Assembly: GCA_001600055.1 (NCBI GenBank)
Contig: BCIV01000009.1
Location: 248,001-312,000 of the forward strand
Direction of reading: 5' to 3'
Source of the DNA: Filobasidium wieringae
Taxonomy: Eukaryota > Basidiomycota > Tremellomycetes > Filobasidiales > Filobasidiaceae
DNA: 64,000 bases
Shown: positions 59,798-64,000 of the stretch, in pieces
Layout of the letters: each line of letters opens with the position of its first letter
Numbering within the stretch: position 1 is the stretch's first letter
The notes under the pieces: model-generated
What the model saw: only the letters and a program-made list of their open reading frames with translations
Databases searched by the model: none
What the model was told of the DNA's origin: nothing
Translations under genes and position numbers: made by a program

Positions 59798-62700
59798 CTA
59801 CTCTTCGTCGAATCCCACAACCCCCTGGGCCTTGACCCTCTCCGCCTGCTCCATCGCCCTCTTCCTCCCCTCCATGGCTTTCACCCACCTTGTCTCCTCT
59901 CTCACCCACATCGCCCGGATCTCACTCTGCATGACAGCCGAGTTCTTTTCATCCCCTATCAAAGCGGATTTGAGCTCTTCTTCCCTCACCAACAGCTCGA
60001 TGACCGTTTTACCCCCGTTCCTGCCGTTCTTTCGACGAGACGGGGTTTTGGTTGGAGTCATCGGACCGGAGGTAGATGAATGAAGAGAGATGATCCCGAT
60101 GACTTCCGCTTGCATGATGAGGTCCATGAAATCGGTTTGTCCCGCAGGGGCAAAGGGACTGGATGGGTGGGACAAGATGTGCGCGTACGTGGGTAAGAGG
60201 GATTCGAGCGTGACTTCCAATTCCTTCGAAGCTGTGGCCGGCGTGTGGGAAGCCGATTGAGCAGGGAGGTGAGCGGGCCGTAGACCGAGGGCGATTCGTT
60301 GGCGGGAGACCAGGAGGGAAAGCAAGATCATCCTGACTTGAACGTTTAGGGAACGGATCTTGTTCTCGATAGCAGAGCCGGCCCCTCCCGAAGATGTGTT
60401 TGACGCCGCGTTCGCTTTTAGCTTCGCGATGGAGCTCGTCAATGCCTTAAGAACTTGAGTCAGAGTGACTTTGACCAAAGGAACAGGACCGTTGAGGGAT
60501 TTCTTTTTCCACTCCGTCTCTGTCGTTCCGACCGCTTCAACCATGACGTTCAGACACATTCGTAGATCTCCATTACTGGCCTCTACCTTTCTCCCAACCA
60601 ATTCAATGGCTTTCTCATCCATCTCGACTCGTTCTTTGCCACCCAATTCTGCCGCCTCCTTGACGGACTGAACGCGGGCTTTGACGATGTTCACCATCTC
60701 CTTGGATCCATAGGCAGTGAATGAGAGATTGTCCGGAGCGAGATCGGAAAGAGCAGAAGAGATCGATCGACGAGCAGTAAGGTCAAGAGAGTTGGAGATG
60801 GCGATCACTCGAACAGTCGTGCTGACGTAAGAGGACGGGAGGGTGAACAGAGCACGGAGAATGTTATTGGCATTCACGCATGATCCAGCGGAAAGAAGAG
60901 CGTCGACTTCGTCAAGAATAAGCAATCTGGATGATCAGGATGAGCAGTTAGATGGAACAATCATCGACTCGTACTATTGACGAGAAACTCACCTCTTATC
61001 ATCAGGTGAAGCGGAAGAGAGTCCCGAATCGACGGATCTCTCCCCTTTGCCATCAAGTCCCCAACCGAGAGCGATTCTGTTCCAAACATCGTCCTTCCTC
61101 CCGCTAGCCATGCCCATGCAATTTACAGATACAGTCTGCCAGCCTTCAATCTTCAGCTCGTCAGTAATCGATCCGACGGTAGCTGTCTTGCCCGTGCCAG
61201 GGGGTCCTGATACATATAGTGCTCGAGGAGAGCCAGTACCTTCGATCCTACCATTCTCCAGATAAGCCTTGATAGCCGATTTCTCTTGTTCTCGACCGAC
61301 AATCAGTCCGCCCGATCCACTGCCTGCTGATGAACACCTCAACGCCGTCTTGAGTACCTTATAGGCGTTGAGCTGTTTCTCCTCGACAACGATACCCTCG
61401 TCTTCGAATGGCTCCTCGATCGGCGTTCGATCCGCTGCATTCTGCAGCTGTTGTTCCAAGGTTAGGCGAGAGACATAGCGGGAGATCTTGGGAGTGACGA
61501 TCTGTTCGCTCTCTTGAGATGCAGAAGGCGAGATCTCATCGCCTGTCATCAGACTAGGCAATTTAGTAGGAGTACACGATCCGTCGCGTTCGTCTCTAGC
61601 TTGTAGTCTCCTCGCTCGGCGAGGGGTAGTATTGATATCATTGACCGGTTCCGAGGTAGCAGGAGGAGTCCTAGACCTGACCGGGGAAAACAAACGAGCG
61701 GCACCGGGAGAAGAAGTCGGTTGGTGAGCGTCCTCGACGGTAGTAGATCTAGGTTTCCTTGTGCTTCGTCGAGGGGACGCAGCGGATCTTCTAGCCGTGC
61801 TGGACGGGGAAGAGGGGAACAATCGTCGATTCGTTGTTCTCGTTCCGCTGATGGAAGCTTCTCCTTGATCCGTTTCGGGATCCAGTTCAGGACTGGTCCT
61901 GACGACGCTTCCGAAAGCAAAAGAGAACGGGTCTGGGTTTGGCATCGTAGAAGGACCCTGTGCAGGGACGTAAAACGAAAAGGCGGAAGACATGGACGAG
62001 CTGGACATTGGTGGTACTTTAACCCCGAATAACCGTTAGCAAGGTTTACGTCAAATCTTCTAATCTATACCAAACTCACCAGACATATTCTCACTCCTTA
62101 CACTCATGACACTCGAAACGCTCATCTCTCTATCCTTCCTCTTCATACTCATACTCGATCGAGAACTATCGGATCTCCTCAAGCTCCTCCTCTCCTCCGC
62201 CTGTCCGGCTCTTCCTGCGTTCTGGTCCTCGGCCGACCCAGAGGTGGAGAACCCGTAAGCATAACTGACGCTCCTTGCCAACCTCCCTGCAACCGCTCCG
62301 GTCGTTCCGGAATGGGAGCTATTGCCAGAAGGAGTGATCATGACTCCGTTCAAACTAGAATGACTGGAGCTTTGGGATAAAGTCCTAGGACGACTGAATC
62401 TACCTGGAGGAGGTGCGAGGGAACTGCTCGTACTGGTAGAAGAAGCGTCCGTTCCCCTTGACCTCGCGTTGGTTCTAGGGGTGATGGTGGTTCCGGACCT
62501 CGTCTTCATCCCTCCCGCAGCGGCAGAAGAGAACCTAGATCGGCCTGGATTAGGAGCTCCGGTAGGACCTGGTAAACTCAGGGATCCACCCGTTATGGTA
62601 GATAAAGAATGAGCGGATAGGGGTGTGCAAGTGGAGCTAGAAGTAGAAGAGGACTGAGACCCCGCTTCCGTCCTTCTTCTCTTTCTTCGTTTGAGATCCT

Positions 62701-63388
62701 CGTCTTCCTCTGCAAGGACGATTCCTTCGTCCTCCCTATCGGTTCCTTCTAGATCATCAACGTCCATCCCCTCATCCGGTCCGTCAGTTGCTACAGATCT
62801 CCTAGTAGCTCTCGTCTTCCTTACCCCTCCTACGTTATTAAGCGGCCCATCTTCCCTCTGCGCCACCCCCTCGGTGATAGAAAACGAAGGTCCAGTATTC
62901 CTCAATCTCCTCGAACCCCTCTCCCTCGGTCTCAAGTTCATCTCATCATCTTCGTCTTCATCGCTCCCGTCCAGTCCAACAAGGACCACCCCTTCGATCT
63001 CGAGAGGAGGAACGTTTTCCTTTCCCGGCCCACCTAATCTGATGGGCGCTGAAGATTTTCCTTTCATCTTAGAAGACCCAGGGCAGGCGGCACCGGTAGT
63101 TGAAGTGGAAGAACCGAGCATGAGTCGATCCAGAACGTTCATCTCCCGCTCGATAGGACGGGTACGTGATCGGGTAGAAACGACGATCGATTCCTCTTCC
63201 TCTCGCGGTTCACTCGAAGGGAGGAGGATTATAGGGACCGTTTGGTCTTCCTCAACAGCCCGTTCTGATGATTCTTGTTCGGTGTTTGAGCAAGAATGAT
63301 TAGGATCAGGTTTACCTGTCCCTGATCCTGAAGTGGAGGTGGAGCAGGATTCACAGGGATGAGCGGACGAGCGGGTGGTAGGAGCCAT
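59798..63388 (-). CDS. CDC6: Cdc6/Cdc18 replication licensing AAA+ ATPase
   Basis: Loads the MCM helicase with ORC and Cdt1 at replication origins. The first in-frame ATG is at 63388. Exons 63388-62080, 62016-60993 and about 60926-59798 join in phase to give about 1153 aa, long for Cdc6 because of a disordered head of over 600 residues. That head holds a KEN box (GKENVPP, about residue 125) and proline-directed sites including FSPVRSRTPP, fitting cell-cycle phosphorylation and APC/C turnover. The AAA+ module has the ORC/Cdc6 box LIVGREQEKSAIKAYL, Walker A VSGPPGTGKTATV, Walker B LLILDEVDALL and sensor 1 VIAISNSLDL, and a winged-helix region follows. No BAH domain was seen, which argues against ORC1. 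The join between the first two exons rests on phase and the GTGAGT donor. Confidence 0.88.
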
Positions 63389-64000
63389 TTTCAGCGGTTT
63401 GCCCGGAGGGATTTTTATTCCGGTATCTGAATTCAACACGATGAAGACAGGACTTTTGGGGGAGTTTTATGTGAGATGTCGTCCTCAAGCGGAACTAAAC
63501 GAGTAGAAAATCTACAGCGAGAACGAGTTTGTGATTAGCTCGAAGTTACGGTAAAGATCGGACTGTGTCCAAATAGCAGTGAAACCGTCAAGCGAGTCGT
63601 CCCTCTCCAAGCTCAACATCCTCACACGTCCTACGGTCTTATGCGACCATTCCGATCGCTATTTTGTACTGATGACAACTCATGCTCGTTCATAAACTCA
63701 CTCTTATTCCAAATCGGTCAAAACTTCTGCTCGTCTTTGCGGTACTGTAATCAACTTCAGGTGATTCAAGAGAAAGACCCAATTACTTGTTCGGTAGGGT
63801 TATTAGAATCGGTTCGGTAGTGATGTCCAACTCCCGAACGTTGATGGCTGAAGATCGATTGGGTGTGAGAGGAGGAGTGATGTTGTATCCCAACGTTTTG
63901 AGATGGACACGATGACCTGCGTCCTGTTAGTGGGATGTGTCGATGTATGAGGATAAGAGATGCAGAGTACCACTCGCCTACTCGAGAGATGAAAAGGGAG
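63389..64000. other. Region upstream of CDC6 to window edge
   Basis: 612 bp holding the CDC6 promoter. I see no MluI cell-cycle box (ACGCGT), no other gene and no clear motif. Confidence 0.5.

Noticed and set aside
59411..59835. Overlapping small frames downstream of CDC6
   Set aside because: Low-complexity translations (long Val/Ser/His runs), simple repeat at one end, and no motif.
62691..63299. 202-codon rightward Ser-rich frame
   Set aside because: It is antisense to the low-complexity head of CDC6.
1..64000. Transposons, tRNA/rRNA genes, CRISPR arrays, viral or toxin genes
   Set aside because: No transposase or reverse-transcriptase motif, long terminal repeat, regular repeat-spacer array or cloverleaf was seen. 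tRNA detection by eye is weak, so a tRNAscan-SE run would be needed to exclude tRNAs.

Overview
The window is ordinary, gene-dense fungal nuclear DNA. Genes are broken by many short introns (mostly about 40-70 nt, GT-AG with CTNAC/CTGAT-like branch sites, and at least two GC-AG). Together with the gene repertoire this points to a basidiomycete, most likely a tremellomycete (Cryptococcus/Kwoniella/Tremella-like); the lineage is inferred, not proved. By eye I found no rRNA, tRNA, CRISPR array, transposon or viral gene.

Layout. 1-5.5 kb (-): AWS-SET-post-SET histone methyltransferase, running off the left edge. 6.8-12.3 kb (+): NRDE2 and an otubain. 13.0-19.2 kb (+): an SH3 protein and an Adp1-type ABCG transporter. 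19.4-25.2 kb (-): WDR59/Mtc5. 25.5-27.1 kb: SPC3 (+) and ARPC5 (-), convergent. 27.5-32.2 kb (-): FAD oxidoreductase and UBE3D-like protein. 32.5-38.0 kb (+): GAA1, an RTA1-like membrane protein and an unknown protein with a weak homeodomain resemblance. 38.1-43.8 kb (-): tyrosine phosphatase and hybrid histidine kinase. 44.4-48.5 kb: unknown basic/acidic protein (+), a doubtful small gene (-) and an epoxide hydrolase (+). 48.6-54.5 kb (-): full-length ABCG transporter of YOL075C type. 55.7-58.5 kb: secreted SnoaL-like protein (+) and a single-pass membrane protein (-). 59.8-63.4 kb (-): CDC6.

The genes do not form one pathway. They are mostly housekeeping functions: chromatin, nuclear RNA surveillance, ubiquitin, TORC1 control, ER protein processing and GPI anchoring, actin, DNA replication licensing. 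Signalling (phosphorelay kinase, tyrosine phosphatase, SH3 adaptor) and lipid/xenobiotic transport are mixed in. The points I rate most worth checking are a three-copy repeat in the tail of the SET protein, a 6-nt microexon in the otubain gene, a spliced-in PPxY motif in a membrane protein, a KEN box in an unusually long Cdc6 head, and the homeodomain-like segment in the unknown gene at 36.9 kb.
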